Notes: a model not told the origin generated them from the sequence alone. A stretch of DNA of 32,332 bases from Sphingosinicella soli (GCF_014199685.1 NZ_JACHNZ010000044.1:1-32332), one strand, 5' to 3'; positions 1-8,403 are shown, counted from the stretch's first letter. A program made the numbers and translations.

Positions 1-28
1 TGGCGCTCCCATGGAGTATCTGTCCCAT
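1..28 (-). CDS. IS481-family transposase, N-terminal fragment (runs off the window)
   Basis: Only nine codons are visible, reading MGQILHGSA from an ATG at 28. That start resembles the N-terminus of IS481-family transposases (MGQ-x-LHGSA-x-TT), where a helix-turn-helix precedes the DDE catalytic core. The same start is seen on the opposite strand at 32300. The reading is outward from the window. The family call rests on this short start plus the CCTAGG target next to the element end. Confidence 0.65.
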
Positions 29-84
29 AGCGCATCCTTCCATTGCTGGCTGAATAATGCACCATCAAAGCCTGGGATCAAACA
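1..84 (-). mobile_element. End of an IS481-family insertion sequence (left copy, continues outside window)
   Basis: This stretch is the exact reverse complement of 32244-32327. Read on the minus strand it starts TGTTTGATCC, as expected for a TGT...ACA type IS end, and leads into a transposase start at 28. It is flanked at 85-90 by CCTAGG, which fits the NCTAGN target reported for IS481. The rest of the element lies outside the window, so the second terminal repeat and the matching target duplicate cannot be checked. Confidence 0.8.
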
Positions 85-112
85 CCTAGGGTGTGCGGGG
101 CCTAGGGTGTGC
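85..112. repeat. CCTAGG target site and short tandem repeat next to the IS end
   Basis: CCTAGGGTGTGC occurs at 85-96 and again at 101-112, a 16-base period. The first CCTAGG touches the IS end and matches the NCTAGN target used by IS481; the second is an intact copy of the same palindrome. The repeat lies just before the stop codon of the transporter gene that ends at 117. Confidence 0.6.
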
Positions 113-116
113 AGGC

Positions 117-860
117 CTAAACGCTCGTCTTGAACGGCGTGAAGTCGGTCTCGCGGTCGTAGACGTCGAGGCCTTCGCGGCGCTTCAGAAAGCCGACCAC
201 AGCGTAGGTCACAGGTGTCAGGATCGCCTCCCAGCTCACCTTCAGCACCCACTGCGTGATGAGCACCTTGATGACGAGGTCGTTCGTCCACCCCGCCGCG
301 CCGAGGAACGCCAGCGGGTAGAAGATCAGGCTGTCGACGCCCTGCCCCGCCATGGTGCTGCCGATGGTGCGCATCCAAAGATGCTTGCCCTTGGTCCACA
401 CCTTCATCTTCGCCATCACGTAGGAGTTGGTGAATTCGCCCGCCCAGAAGGCGACGATGCTGGCGAAGACGATGCGCGGCACCTGCCCGAACACCGCCTC
501 GTAGCTCGCCTGCCCCGTCCAGTCGGCGGCGGGCGGAAGCGCCACCACCACCCACGCCATGAACGCCATGAAGATCATCGCGGCGAACCCCGCCCAGATG
601 CAGCGCCGCGCCCGCGCGTAGCCGTAGACTTCCGTCAGTACGTCGCCGATCACATAGCCGACGGGGAAGAACAATATGCCCGCGCCGAACGGCCAGTCGC
701 CGATGCCCGGAAGGTCGATCACGGCCACTTTCCCGGCGCCGAGCACGTTCGAAAGCAGCAGGATCGTAACGAACGCCGCCATCATGTAGTCGAAGTAGCC
801 CAGCGGGCGCCCGTGCAGCGCCTGCGCCTCCACGGCCTGAGGTGCATGAACATCGTTCAC
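117..860 (-). CDS. yhhQ: Queuosine precursor transporter, YhhQ/VUT family
   Basis: The 247-residue protein matches the VUT_1/YhhQ family of inner-membrane transporters that import the queuosine precursors preQ0 or preQ1 for tRNA modification. It has about six hydrophobic segments. Family-like features are the LLLSNVLGAGK region near residues 35-45, the GYVIGDVLTEVYGY stretch near 68-81 and the WAGEFTNSYVMAKMK stretch near 140-154. The start is GTG at 860, chosen because GAGGA lies 7 bases upstream; the upstream in-frame region offers no better start. It ends 26 bases from the IS481 insertion, which lies just past its 3' end and leaves it intact. The start is only 29 bases from the divergent polymerase gene, so the two promoters must overlap. 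Confident family call; substrate is inferred from the family. Confidence 0.88.
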   Translation of the reverse strand: MNDVHAPQAVEAQALHGRPLGYFDYMMAAFVTILLLSNVLGAGKVAVIDLPGIGDWPFGAGILFFPVGYVIGDVLTEVYGYARARRCIWAGFAAMIFMAFMAWVVVALPPAADWTGQASYEAVFGQVPRIVFASIVAFWAGEFTNSYVMAKMKVWTKGKHLWMRTIGSTMAGQGVDSLIFYPLAFLGAAGWTNDLVIKVLITQWVLKVSWEAILTPVTYAVVGFLKRREGLDVYDRETDFTPFKTSV

Positions 861-889
861 AGTTTGTTCCTCATGTGCTACAGGCCCCC

Positions 890-2095
890 ATGCGCTCCGA
901 TTCGCCGCTCCGCTGGCTGTTTCTCGATCTGAACAGCTATTTCGCCAGTGTCGAGCAGCAGTTGCAGCCGGCCCTGCGCGGCAAGCCCGTCGTCGTCGCG
1001 CCGGTGGATACCGACACGACGAGCGCCATCGCGGCGAGCTATGAGGCGAAGGCCTTCGGCATCCGCACCGGTACGCCCATCTGGGAGGCGAAGCGGCTGT
1101 GCCGCGACCTGATCGTCACGCCCGCGCGCCACGGTGCCTATGTCGAGTATCACAACCGCATCGTCGCGGAGGTGGAGCGGCACATCCCCGTCACCAAGGT
1201 CTGCTCGATCGACGAGGTCGCCTGCCGCCTGATGGACAACGAGAACGACCCGGCGTTCGTCCGCGATCTGGCGCGGCGCATCAAGGCGGGCATCGCCGCG
1301 CGGGTCGGCGAATATCTCAAATGCTCGATCGGCGTCGCGCCGACGCGCCTCGTCGCCAAGATCGCGTGCGACATGCAGAAGCCCGACGGCCTCACCGTCA
1401 TCGAGGCGCACGAACTGCCCGAGCGGCTTTACGTGCTGAAGCTCATCGACATCCCCGACCTCATCGCGCGCGGCCCCAAACGCGCGGGCGAGGCGTGGGG
1501 CGCAGTGAACGGCGACCGGCTCTGGTGGACCCTCACCGGCCACGAGGTGCCGGACGTGGAAACGCAGCACCGCTCGATCGGCCACAGCCAGGTGCTTTCG
1601 CCCGCGAAGCGCGACCTTGCCGCCGCGTTCGCCACCGCCCGCCGCCTGTGCCTGAAGGCCGCGAGCCGCCTGCGCCGCGAAGGCTACGCCGCGCGCAGCC
1701 TGCTGCTCCACGCCCGGCTGGAGGACGGCGGCAAGTTCGCCGCGCACCAGCGCCTGCCGATGACGCAGGACAGTTTCAGCTTCCTGCGCGAACTGAACGC
1801 CCTCTGGTCCCGCCTCGCCGCGCAGAATACGCGCATCCGCATGGTCGGCGTCACGCTCGCCGAGATCGCCCCGGCGGGCCATGAACAGGGCGCGCTCTTC
1901 GACCGCGACGACATCGATCACGCCCTCGCCCGCGAGGCGCGCGGGCTCCGCCTTAGCGAGGCGATGGACAAGGCAAACGCGAAGTTCGGCCGCAATGCCG
2001 TCACGCTCGGGCCGCTGATCGGCGGCCGCATCGATCAGGTCGGCGCCAAGATCGCCTTCCACCGCATCCCCGACATGGCCGAGTTCCACGAATAG
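890..2095 (+). CDS. Y-family translesion DNA polymerase (DinB/ImpB-like)
   Basis: The 401-residue protein is a Y-family polymerase that would copy past damaged DNA. The N-terminal [15 protein letters not shown] carries the first catalytic Asp (D13) and the aromatic steric gate (Y17/F18). SIDE at 106-109 supplies the second acidic pair (D108, E109). [21 protein letters not shown] around 156-176 is the usual palm/thumb stretch. A little-finger domain follows (about 225-350). The [10 protein letters not shown] form is closer to the ImpB/UmuC-like branch than to classical DinB (DMDxFFAxVE), so I do not name it dinB. ATG at 890 is preferred over an in-frame GTG at 842, because 842 overlaps the divergent transporter and has no ribosome binding site. 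No LexA box was recognised in the 29-base gap. It is probably a house variant of Pol IV. Confidence 0.9.
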   Translation: MRSDSPLRWLFLDLNSYFASVEQQLQPALRGKPVVVAPVDTDTTSAIAASYEAKAFGIRTGTPIWEAKRLCRDLIVTPARHGAYVEYHNRIVAEVERHIPVTKVCSIDEVACRLMDNENDPAFVRDLARRIKAGIAARVGEYLKCSIGVAPTRLVAKIACDMQKPDGLTVIEAHELPERLYVLKLIDIPDLIARGPKRAGEAWGAVNGDRLWWTLTGHEVPDVETQHRSIGHSQVLSPAKRDLAAAFATARRLCLKAASRLRREGYAARSLLLHARLEDGGKFAAHQRLPMTQDSFSFLRELNALWSRLAAQNTRIRMVGVTLAEIAPAGHEQGALFDRDDIDHALAREARGLRLSEAMDKANAKFGRNAVTLGPLIGGRIDQVGAKIAFHRIPDMAEFHE

Positions 2096-2123
2096 GCGCT
2101 GGAACCGGGCGCGCCGCCTCGCT

Positions 2124-4295
2124 ATGAGCGCGGCCATGACCGATATCATCACGCCCGAGATCGTCGCCGAGCACGGCCTGACGCCAGACGAGTACGAAAC
2201 CATCCTCGCCGCGATGGGCCGCGCGCCCAACCGCACCGAGCTCGGCATCTTCTCGGTGATGTGGTCGGAGCACTGCTCCTACAAATCCAGCCGCATCCAC
2301 CTGAAGACGCTGCCCACCGAAGCGCCGTGGGTGATCTGCGGCCCCGGCGAGAACGCGGGCATCATCGACATCGGCGACGGCGACGCGGCAATCTTCAAGA
2401 TGGAAAGCCACAACCACCCTTCGTTCATCGAGCCCTACCAGGGCGCGGCGACGGGCGTGGGCGGCATCCTGCGCGACGTCTTCACCATGGGCGCCCGCCC
2501 GGTCGCGAACCTGAACGCGCTGCGCTTCGGCGCGCCCGACCACGCGAAGACCCGCCACCTCGTCGCGGGCGTCGTCCATGGCATCGGCGGCTACGGCAAC
2601 TGCGTGGGCGTGCCCACGGTGGGCGGCGAGGTGAACTTCCACCCGGCCTACAACGGCAACATCCTCGTGAACGCCATGACGGTGGGCGTCGCGAAGACCG
2701 ACAAGATCTTCTATTCGGCCGCCGCGGGCATCGGCAATCCGGTGGTCTACGTCGGCTCCAAGACCGGCCGCGACGGCATCCACGGCGCCACCATGGCGAG
2801 CGCCGAGTTCACCGACGATTCGGAAGAGAAGCGCCCCACCGTTCAGGTCGGCGACCCGTTCACCGAAAAGCTGCTCATCGAAGCCTGCCTCGAGCTGATG
2901 GCGTCCGACGCGATCGTCGCGATTCAGGACATGGGCGCGGCGGGCCTCACCTCCTCGTCGGTGGAGATGGCGTCGAAGGGCGGTGTCGGCCTGGAGCTCA
3001 ATCTCGACGCCGTGCCCTGCCGCGAAACCGGCATGATCCCCTATGAAATGATGCTCTCCGAAAGCCAGGAGCGCATGCTGATGATCCTGAAACCCGGCCG
3101 CGAGGGCGAAGCCGAGGCGATCTTCCGCAAGTGGGAGCTCGATTTCGCCGTGATCGGCACGGTGACGGAAACCGGCCGCCTCGTGCTGAAATTCAAGGGC
3201 GAAACCGCCGCCGACATCCCGCTCGCGCCGCTTGCGGACAACGCCCCGCTCTACGACCGCCCGCACGTGGCAACGCCGAAGCGCGCGCCGCTGACCGGCG
3301 TGCCCGAAAGCGCCGACCTCGCGGCCGATCTCGTGACGCTGATCGGCTCGCCCGACATCGCCAGCCGCCGCTGGGTTTGGGAACAGTACGACCACATGGT
3401 CGGCGCCGACACCGTGCAGCGCCCCGGCGGCGACGCCGCTGTCGTGCGCGTCCACGGCACCAAAAAAGCCCTCGCCATCACGACGGACTGCACGCCGCGC
3501 TACTGTTTCGCGGACCCGTTCGAGGGCGGCAAGCAGGCGGTCGCCGAAGCCTACCGCAACCTTTCGGCGGTCGGCGCGACGCCGCTCGCGATCACCAATT
3601 GCCTCAACTTCGGCAACCCGCAGCGCCCCGAAATCATGGGGCAGTTCGTCGGCTGCGTTTCGGGCATGGGCGCGGCGAGCAAGGCGCTCGACTTCCCCGT
3701 CGTCTCGGGCAACGTCAGCCTCTACAACGAAACGAACGGCGTCGGCATCCTCCCCACCCCCGCGATCGGCGGCGTCGGCCTGCTGCAGGATTACGAAACG
3801 AGCGCGACGATCGCCTTCAAAGGCGCGGGCGAGCCGATCTGGCTGATCGGCTCGCGCGCGGAAGGCCACCTCGGCCAGTCGATCTGGCTGCGCGAAATCC
3901 ACGGCCGCGAAGACGGCCCGCCCCCGCCCGTCGATCTCGACGCAGAGCGCAAGGCCGGCGAATACGTCCGCGCGCTGATCGCAGAGGGCAAGGCAACCGC
4001 CGTCCACGACATCTCCGACGGCGGCCTCCTCGTCACCGTGACGGAAATGGCGCTCGCGGGCAGCACCGGCGCGACGCTGGACGCGCTCACCACGGCGGAA
4101 GCCTTCGGCGAGGACCAGGGCCTCTACGTCGTCACCGCCCCCGAAGGCGCGCTGGACGGCGCGGCGGTGCCGGTGAAACGCATCGGCACGACGGGCGGGG
4201 ACGTGGTTTCCTTGGGAACGACCTCGGCGAGCCTTGAGAGCCTGCGCGCGGCTTTTGAGGGTTTCTTTCCGGTGCTGATGGGGCGCGAGGCTTAG
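2124..4295 (+). CDS. purL: Phosphoribosylformylglycinamidine synthase, large subunit (PurL)
   Basis: The 723-residue protein is the short form of FGAM synthase. It catalyses the ATP-dependent amidation of FGAR in purine synthesis, together with PurQ and PurS, which are not in this window. Family hallmarks are [10 protein letters not shown] at 48-56 (H50), KMESHNHPS at 92-100 and [16 protein letters not shown] at 111-126, followed by the two AIRS-type halves, with DISDGG in the C-terminal half. Length is normal for the family (about 720-740). Two starts are possible, ATG at 2124 and ATG at 2136; neither has a clear ribosome binding site. The KAP-family insert follows 138 bases downstream in place of another housekeeping gene. 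Confidence 0.97.
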   Translation: MSAAMTDIITPEIVAEHGLTPDEYETILAAMGRAPNRTELGIFSVMWSEHCSYKSSRIHLKTLPTEAPWVICGPGENAGIIDIGDGDAAIFKMESHNHPSFIEPYQGAATGVGGILRDVFTMGARPVANLNALRFGAPDHAKTRHLVAGVVHGIGGYGNCVGVPTVGGEVNFHPAYNGNILVNAMTVGVAKTDKIFYSAAAGIGNPVVYVGSKTGRDGIHGATMASAEFTDDSEEKRPTVQVGDPFTEKLLIEACLELMASDAIVAIQDMGAAGLTSSSVEMASKGGVGLELNLDAVPCRETGMIPYEMMLSESQERMLMILKPGREGEAEAIFRKWELDFAVIGTVTETGRLVLKFKGETAADIPLAPLADNAPLYDRPHVATPKRAPLTGVPESADLAADLVTLIGSPDIASRRWVWEQYDHMVGADTVQRPGGDAAVVRVHGTKKALAITTDCTPRYCFADPFEGGKQAVAEAYRNLSAVGATPLAITNCLNFGNPQRPEIMGQFVGCVSGMGAASKALDFPVVSGNVSLYNETNGVGILPTPAIGGVGLLQDYETSATIAFKGAGEPIWLIGSRAEGHLGQSIWLREIHGREDGPPPPVDLDAERKAGEYVRALIAEGKATAVHDISDGGLLVTVTEMALAGSTGATLDALTTAEAFGEDQGLYVVTAPEGALDGAAVPVKRIGTTGGDVVSLGTTSASLESLRAAFEGFFPVLMGREA

Positions 4296-4370
4296 GCGTT
4301 TCAAAGAGTTGGCAAGGCATTGGGCTGACTTTCGTCATCTGCTTGCGAGCGAACACAACGCAAACCCGCC

Positions 4371-4400
4371 TTGACCTCGCGCCTTCACGGACCCCATTCT
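4371..4400 (+). promoter_or_regulatory. Possible promoter of the KAP NTPase gene
   Basis: TTGACC at 4371-4376 matches a -35 box at five of six positions. The best -10 at 18 bases spacing is CATTCT (4395-4400), only three of six. If used, transcription would start at about the edge of the G16 tract, placing the tract in the 5' untranslated region. Weak prediction. Confidence 0.25.
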
Positions 4401-4411
4401 GACCAAGCTGC

Positions 4412-4427
4412 GGGGGGGGGGGGGGGG
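4412..4427 (+). repeat. Homopolymer run of 16 G just upstream of the KAP NTPase start
   Basis: Sixteen consecutive G lie between the purL end and the ATG at 4434, six bases before that codon. Tracts of this length are hypermutable by slipped-strand mispairing. Here a change of length would alter promoter-to-start spacing or the G-rich ribosome binding region. If translation instead begins at the in-frame TTG at 4371, it would shift the reading frame. No comparable tract was noticed elsewhere in the window. Assembly of such runs is error-prone, so the exact count is uncertain. Confidence 0.9.
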
Positions 4428-4433
4428 AACGTG

Positions 4434-5144
4434 ATGCATACAACGATGACGCCAGATCAGATTTGGGGAGAAAATCGTGAAAACGGCCGTCAGGCAGATT
4501 TGTTTGACCGGCGCCAAGAGGCAGAGCAGTTAATCGCCTATATCGAGAGCGTCATAGGTCGCGCTTCGATCCGTGAGGACAAGCGAGCATATACCATCGC
4601 CGTTGACGCCCGCTATGGCGAGGGAAAGAGCTTCTTCCTTCGTCGGCTCGCCGAACACTTGAGCATCAACCACCCGGTGGCCTTCGTAGACGCTTGGGCG
4701 GACGATCTGGCCGATGATCCCCTGACGGCTCTTGCCGCGACACTGAAAACCGCTCTCGATCCGTTCGTGAATAAGCCGGAGGTTAGAGATCGCCTCTCCG
4801 ATTTTATGACCAAAACTGGACAAGTGGCGAAGATCGTTGCGAAGGGGCTCGCTCGAAGAGGAGCCGGGCTGATCATCACTGGGACGGCTGTAGACGCTGC
4901 CGAGGAAGTGCTTTCCAGCGTTTCGGAGGATGTGAAGGACGTTGTGGACGATGGCCTCAAGGACGTCGGTCAAGGGGCTGTTGATGACGTCACGAAAGCC
5001 GCCAAAAAGCCGCAGAATCTGATGGAAAAACGGGTGACGGCCTTTGAAGAGGGTAAGGCCGCCGTCCAGAAAATGAAGAACAGCTTAGCAGCAATTGTCG
5101 ATTCTCTCGATGGTGCCAATCATCACCCGCCCATTGTGATGTGA
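4434..5144 (+). CDS. KAP-family P-loop NTPase, N-terminal part (frame-split gene)
   Basis: This 236-residue reading frame is the front half of a KAP-family NTPase, a STAND-related ATPase group that includes the phage-exclusion protein PifA and animal Kidins220/ARMS. Walker A is DARYGEGKS at 58-66, with K65 and S66 as nucleotide-binding residues. VAFVDAWADD at 83-92 matches the conserved strand after Walker A. A small Gly/Ala-rich hydrophobic patch (about 145-157) sits where other members carry membrane segments, followed by a charged, probably helical region. The frame ends at TGA 5142-5144, just before the Walker B aspartate. Its stop overlaps a GTG that opens the second half (GTGA). Base composition is visibly less GC-rich than in purL, suggesting transfer. 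ATG 4434 is preferred; ATG 4449 and TTG 4371 are alternatives. Confidence 0.75.
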   Translation: MHTTMTPDQIWGENRENGRQADLFDRRQEAEQLIAYIESVIGRASIREDKRAYTIAVDARYGEGKSFFLRRLAEHLSINHPVAFVDAWADDLADDPLTALAATLKTALDPFVNKPEVRDRLSDFMTKTGQVAKIVAKGLARRGAGLIITGTAVDAAEEVLSSVSEDVKDVVDDGLKDVGQGAVDDVTKAAKKPQNLMEKRVTAFEEGKAAVQKMKNSLAAIVDSLDGANHHPPIVM

Positions 5145-5947
5145 TAGATGAACTGGATCGATGTCGGCCCACGTATGCCGTTAAGCTTCTCGAAGAGATC
5201 AAGCATCTTTTCGATGTCTCGGGCATCGTGTTTATCCTAGCGCTTCATGGTGAACAGCTCGGACACTCCGTCTCGGGAGCATATGGCGCGGGCTTCGATG
5301 GACGGGCCTACCTCCGGAGGTTCATCGACCGGGAATATCGGCTCGCACAACCGAACCTCACCCCGCTACTGAAACGGCTTTGCGCGAACTCCGCTATTTC
5401 AGATATGGCCCTTAGCAGGCCGCAGATGGCGATTTCGCAGGCTCGCGACCTGACCCCCCCGCTTCCTGAACTATTGGCAGAATACATGAGGGTTTATGGG
5501 TTGAGTACACGCGATGCGTTCGAGTTGATTGATATCATTCCGACATCAATCGCGATTTTAGAAAGGCAGCATACACTCCACGCGGAATACTTTCTGCCTT
5601 TGGCGATAGGCCTCTTGAAAGGCCTGCCGGCTGGCAAACTCCCCGAACCCCAAAATGAGACCAGTTGGGTCTACGTGCCCAACTGGTCTTACGCCAACGA
5701 TGCAACTGAGATCAGTTTTGCGGACATCGCTGCGGCTATTCAAAAAGCCGCTTCGCTGCCGGACGATCGCCAACAAACGGATAGGGCGCAGTTGCGGTCG
5801 GATTATGTGGCTAGGCTCGTCTACCAAAGCCGCGTTCACCAAACCGAGGAGCAACCCTTCTGGACGATTTATGGATATCCGCGCCTGCTGGGGACAGTCG
5901 CTCGCTTCACCAATCCCCAGCTTGATAGCCACAGACCGGCCGACTAG
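5141..5947 (+). CDS. KAP-family P-loop NTPase, C-terminal part (frame-split gene)
   Basis: This 268-residue frame continues the same protein. It opens with GTG followed by IDELDRCRP, the Walker B region that normally sits inside one KAP protein. The next landmarks are family-typical: LLEEIKHLFD, the sensor strand FILALHGEQL, and FDGRAYLRRFIDREYRL near 50-66. The rest is a helical C-terminal domain without recognised motifs. It overlaps the first half by four bases (GTGA). It could therefore be a frameshifted pseudogene, a sequencing error, or a translationally coupled two-chain protein. A single base inserted between 5139 and 5145 would fuse the halves with normal spacing. The downstream gene converges on it with about 20 bases between stop codons. 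No complete partner toxin, nuclease or transposase is next to it. Confidence 0.75.
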   Translation: MIDELDRCRPTYAVKLLEEIKHLFDVSGIVFILALHGEQLGHSVSGAYGAGFDGRAYLRRFIDREYRLAQPNLTPLLKRLCANSAISDMALSRPQMAISQARDLTPPLPELLAEYMRVYGLSTRDAFELIDIIPTSIAILERQHTLHAEYFLPLAIGLLKGLPAGKLPEPQNETSWVYVPNWSYANDATEISFADIAAAIQKAASLPDDRQQTDRAQLRSDYVARLVYQSRVHQTEEQPFWTIYGYPRLLGTVARFTNPQLDSHRPAD

Positions 5948-5966
5948 CGCCCCTCATCACGCCCTC

Positions 5967-7151
5967 TCACTCCGCAGCCAACCGCCCATACTTCTTTAAA
6001 ATCGCGCGCAGTTCCGCGTGCGGCAGGCGGTGGACTTTGTAGCCGTTTGCGCCGGTCATCGTTTCGGCGGCCACCAGCACGTTGGTGATCGCCTCTTCGG
6101 TCGCCTGTGTCGCGGCTTCGAAGATCGGGGTCAGCTTTTCGTTGGACAGCGTTTCGACAGAAATAACGCCGCCGCCGACGCTGGCGAGGTTTCCGTTCGC
6201 GGTTGAAAAGGCGACGAAGATGTCGCCCGATCCATCGGACCCGGCGTCGCCCATGCGGCCCATGCCCGCAGCGGCGCGCTTGGCGAGGCGTTTCAGCTGG
6301 TGCGGCAGCATCGGCACATCCGTTGCCATCACCACGATGATCGATCCGTCCGCCGGGCCCATCATGGTGTGCGCCGCCGTTTCCACCGCGGGCTTTTCCG
6401 CCAGGTATTTTTTCGCAAGGTCTTCGCCCACCGGCGCACCGGCAACGCGCAGCCATTCGCGCATGCCGAAATTGCACTGCACCAGAACGCCGACGGTATA
6501 GGCCTTGCCGTCCACCTCCACGACGCGCGATGCCGTGCCCGTGCCGCCCTTGAAACCGAAGCACTGCATGCCGACGCCGCCGCCGACATTGCCCTCGGCC
6601 ACCGGGCCGCTCGCTGCGGTTTCGATCGCGCGGATCGCATGCTCCGTCTTCACGTGGAAACCGTTGATGTCGTTCAGGCGGCCATCATAGGTTTCCGCGA
6701 CGATCGGCGCGAACCATGCGCCCGGCCAGTTCACGTCGGCCAGCCACTTCACCACTGCATCGCGCACCACGCCGACGCTGTGCGTGTTGGTGATCATCAC
6801 CGGCCCGTCGAAAAGGCCGCGCTCTTCAAGCCACACCGTGCCGGTCATTTCTCCGGCCGCGTTGCTCGTGTCCCAACCCGCGTACACCGGCGTGCGCGAC
6901 TCCTTGCCGCGCGGCAGCACGGCGGTCACGCCCGTGCGCACCGGCCCCTTGCCGCGTTCCAGCTTGCCCTCGCCCGAGATCAGGCTGACATAGCCGACCT
7001 CCACCCCCGCGACATCGGTGATCGCATTGTACGCGCCCGGCGTTCCGGCGAACGGTACGCCCAGATCGCGTGCCCGCACCGTATCCGCACTTGCTGCACC
7101 CGCCATCATCATCCCCGCTGCAATCAAACCCGCCAATCGCCGATAGCGCAT
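5967..7151 (-). CDS. P1/S58-family aminopeptidase (DmpA/BapA type), secreted
   Basis: The 394-residue protein belongs to the self-processing DmpA/BapA family, N-terminal-nucleophile enzymes that remove D-, L- or beta-amino acids from peptide N-termini. Residues 1-22 form a signal peptide ending in ASA, so it should be periplasmic. Family landmarks are ITNTHSVGVVRDA at 120-132 and GNVGGGVGMQCFGFKGGTGTASR at 187-209. The ADGSIIVVMATD segment carries the expected cleavage and nucleophile serine, S270. SGDIFVAFSTAN lies further on. Full length for the family. ATG 7151 has GGGGGG four bases upstream. Beta-peptidyl aminopeptidases of this group were described from Sphingosinicella and relatives, which fits the setting. 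Actual substrate cannot be told from sequence. Confidence 0.9.
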   Translation of the reverse strand: MRYRRLAGLIAAGMMMAGAASADTVRARDLGVPFAGTPGAYNAITDVAGVEVGYVSLISGEGKLERGKGPVRTGVTAVLPRGKESRTPVYAGWDTSNAAGEMTGTVWLEERGLFDGPVMITNTHSVGVVRDAVVKWLADVNWPGAWFAPIVAETYDGRLNDINGFHVKTEHAIRAIETAASGPVAEGNVGGGVGMQCFGFKGGTGTASRVVEVDGKAYTVGVLVQCNFGMREWLRVAGAPVGEDLAKKYLAEKPAVETAAHTMMGPADGSIIVVMATDVPMLPHQLKRLAKRAAAGMGRMGDAGSDGSGDIFVAFSTANGNLASVGGGVISVETLSNEKLTPIFEAATQATEEAITNVLVAAETMTGANGYKVHRLPHAELRAILKKYGRLAAE

Positions 7152-7235
7152 GCCACCCCCCTGTCGTCCAGAAACGAAGGGGGAGCATAACGCCTTGATC
7201 GCGGAAGAAAACCTTAGCCCTGGAGGGAGTGGCGG

Positions 7236-7904
7236 CTAGCTGCCGTTCACACAGGCCCGCCGCACCTTCTCGTGCTGGGCGCGGGCGGCGTTCTGGCGGC
7301 GGGAAAGCTCCGTGCGCAGCGCGTCGGCGCGGCCGGGGGGCTGGCACTGGCGGGCATAGTTGATCGCGGCATCCATGAATGCGGGCAGCACGGCGTTCAG
7401 CGTTTCGAAATTGCCGAGGATGTCCCTGCAAGCGGTTTCCCTGTCGGCATACGCCCGGCGCGTATCGAAACCGGACGCCGCCGCCGTGCGCTGCTGCGCC
7501 GCCACCGCCGCCTCGCGCAGGCCCTTGCACGCCACCGTCTCGCCGCCGCTTTCGGCGGGTTTGCCGATCAGGCTCGCGTCGCTGGTGCCGAATTCGCGCG
7601 CCGCCGTACCGCGCAGATCCTTCACGATGCTGCACTGTTTCAGCGCGGCTGCGCCCGCCGGGGCGCCGAGATCGATTTTCGCCTCGCCGTCCGTCACCAC
7701 CGTGGAGCGCGCGGCCCCGTCCAGCGTCCAATCCACCACCGCGCACTGGTCGGTCGCGGTGCGGATGGTCAGCGTGCGCCCCTCCGTCACCAGATCGGCG
7801 CGGCAGCCGCGCACGCGGACGCCCGTGTCGCACGCCGGCCCCTCCGCCATCGCAGGCGCGGGAACGAACGAAAGCGCCGCGAAGAGCAGCAACGACCGGA
7901 TCAT
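7236..7904 (-). CDS. Secreted protein of unknown function
   Basis: I do not recognise this 222-residue protein. It begins with a clear signal peptide, MIRSLLLFAALSFVPAPAMA, so the mature part should be periplasmic. It carries seven cysteines after cleavage, at CDTG, RGCRAD, DQCAVV, KQCSIV, VACKGL, TACRDI and RQCQPP, with an eighth in the final RACVNGS, consistent with several disulfides. The C-terminal third is probably helical and rich in Arg and Ala. ATG at 7904 is chosen because GGGGA lies 8 bases before it and the signal peptide then starts normally; ATG 7919 is possible. It shares its strand with the peptidase downstream, 84 bases away. Confidence 0.7.
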   Translation of the reverse strand: MIRSLLLFAALSFVPAPAMAEGPACDTGVRVRGCRADLVTEGRTLTIRTATDQCAVVDWTLDGAARSTVVTDGEAKIDLGAPAGAAALKQCSIVKDLRGTAAREFGTSDASLIGKPAESGGETVACKGLREAAVAAQQRTAAASGFDTRRAYADRETACRDILGNFETLNAVLPAFMDAAINYARQCQPPGRADALRTELSRRQNAARAQHEKVRRACVNGS

Positions 7905-7959
7905 GTTCTGCGTCCCCATCGCTTGGAGATTAACACGCACGGGTTGGTGCGTCGCGCGA

Positions 7960-8403
7960 TCAGATGCGCCCGAAGCTCTGGTTACCCGCTGCGCTGCGAA
8001 TTTCGCCGCGGCGACGCACGAGCGGGTTCGTCTCGCGCTCCAGCACCTCCATCGTGCGGCGGAACAGCGGCTTCAGCGCGGCAACGAGCACCAGCAGTTC
8101 GTCGGGCGCCTCCTGATGCTCCACGCAGCGGCGCGCGCCCGTCTCGATCCGCTCGGTCAGGTCGCCCAGCGTCATCGCGCCGAACTGGCGGGCTTCGGAT
8201 TTCATCGTGTGCGCGGGCATCACCATGCGCGCGGCATTGCCCTCGCGCTGCGCCGCCTCGATCTCGGCGACCGCCTTGCCGCCGTCCTCGCCGAAATAGG
8301 TGATGATCTTGATGAAACCCGCACCCATCGTGGCGCGCGTCTTCTCGAAAATCTCGATGTCGACCACCGGCAGGCCGGGGTCGGTGATGTCAGGATTTTC
8401 CAC
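7960..8403 (-). CDS. Orphan histidine phosphotransfer (Hpt) domain protein
   Basis: The 147-residue protein is a single Hpt domain, the relay module that carries phosphate between a hybrid kinase and a response regulator. The phosphorylation site is PAHTMKSEARQFGA, with H65 as the acceptor and K68 in the usual HxxK position. The flanking helices (about 16-60 and 75-125) fit a four-helix bundle. The start is taken as GTG 8403, with AAGGA eight bases upstream; no ATG is available. It has a short C-terminal tail. No histidine kinase or receiver protein is encoded nearby, so its partners are elsewhere. The gene lies between a secreted unknown and the sulfatase-like gene on the same strand, with a gap of 92 bases to the latter. 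Confidence 0.82.
   Translation of the reverse strand: MENPDITDPGLPVVDIEIFEKTRATMGAGFIKIITYFGEDGGKAVAEIEAAQREGNAARMVMPAHTMKSEARQFGAMTLGDLTERIETGARRCVEHQEAPDELLVLVAALKPLFRRTMEVLERETNPLVRRRGEIRSAAGNQSFGRI

Noticed and set aside
93-932. A 279-codon plus-strand frame opposite yhhQ
   Set aside because: Low-complexity His/Arg/Asp-rich product; the minus strand holds a coherent membrane transporter.
2001-4304. A 767-codon open frame on the minus strand opposite purL
   Set aside because: It is an antisense shadow of a high-GC gene: Arg/Ala/Asp/His-rich with no domain signature, and it fully overlaps a well-defined enzyme.
4412-5147. Programmed ribosomal frameshift at the KAP junction
   Set aside because: There is no slippery heptamer at 5136-5147 and no obvious downstream stem; the GTGA overlap or a simple mutation explains it better.
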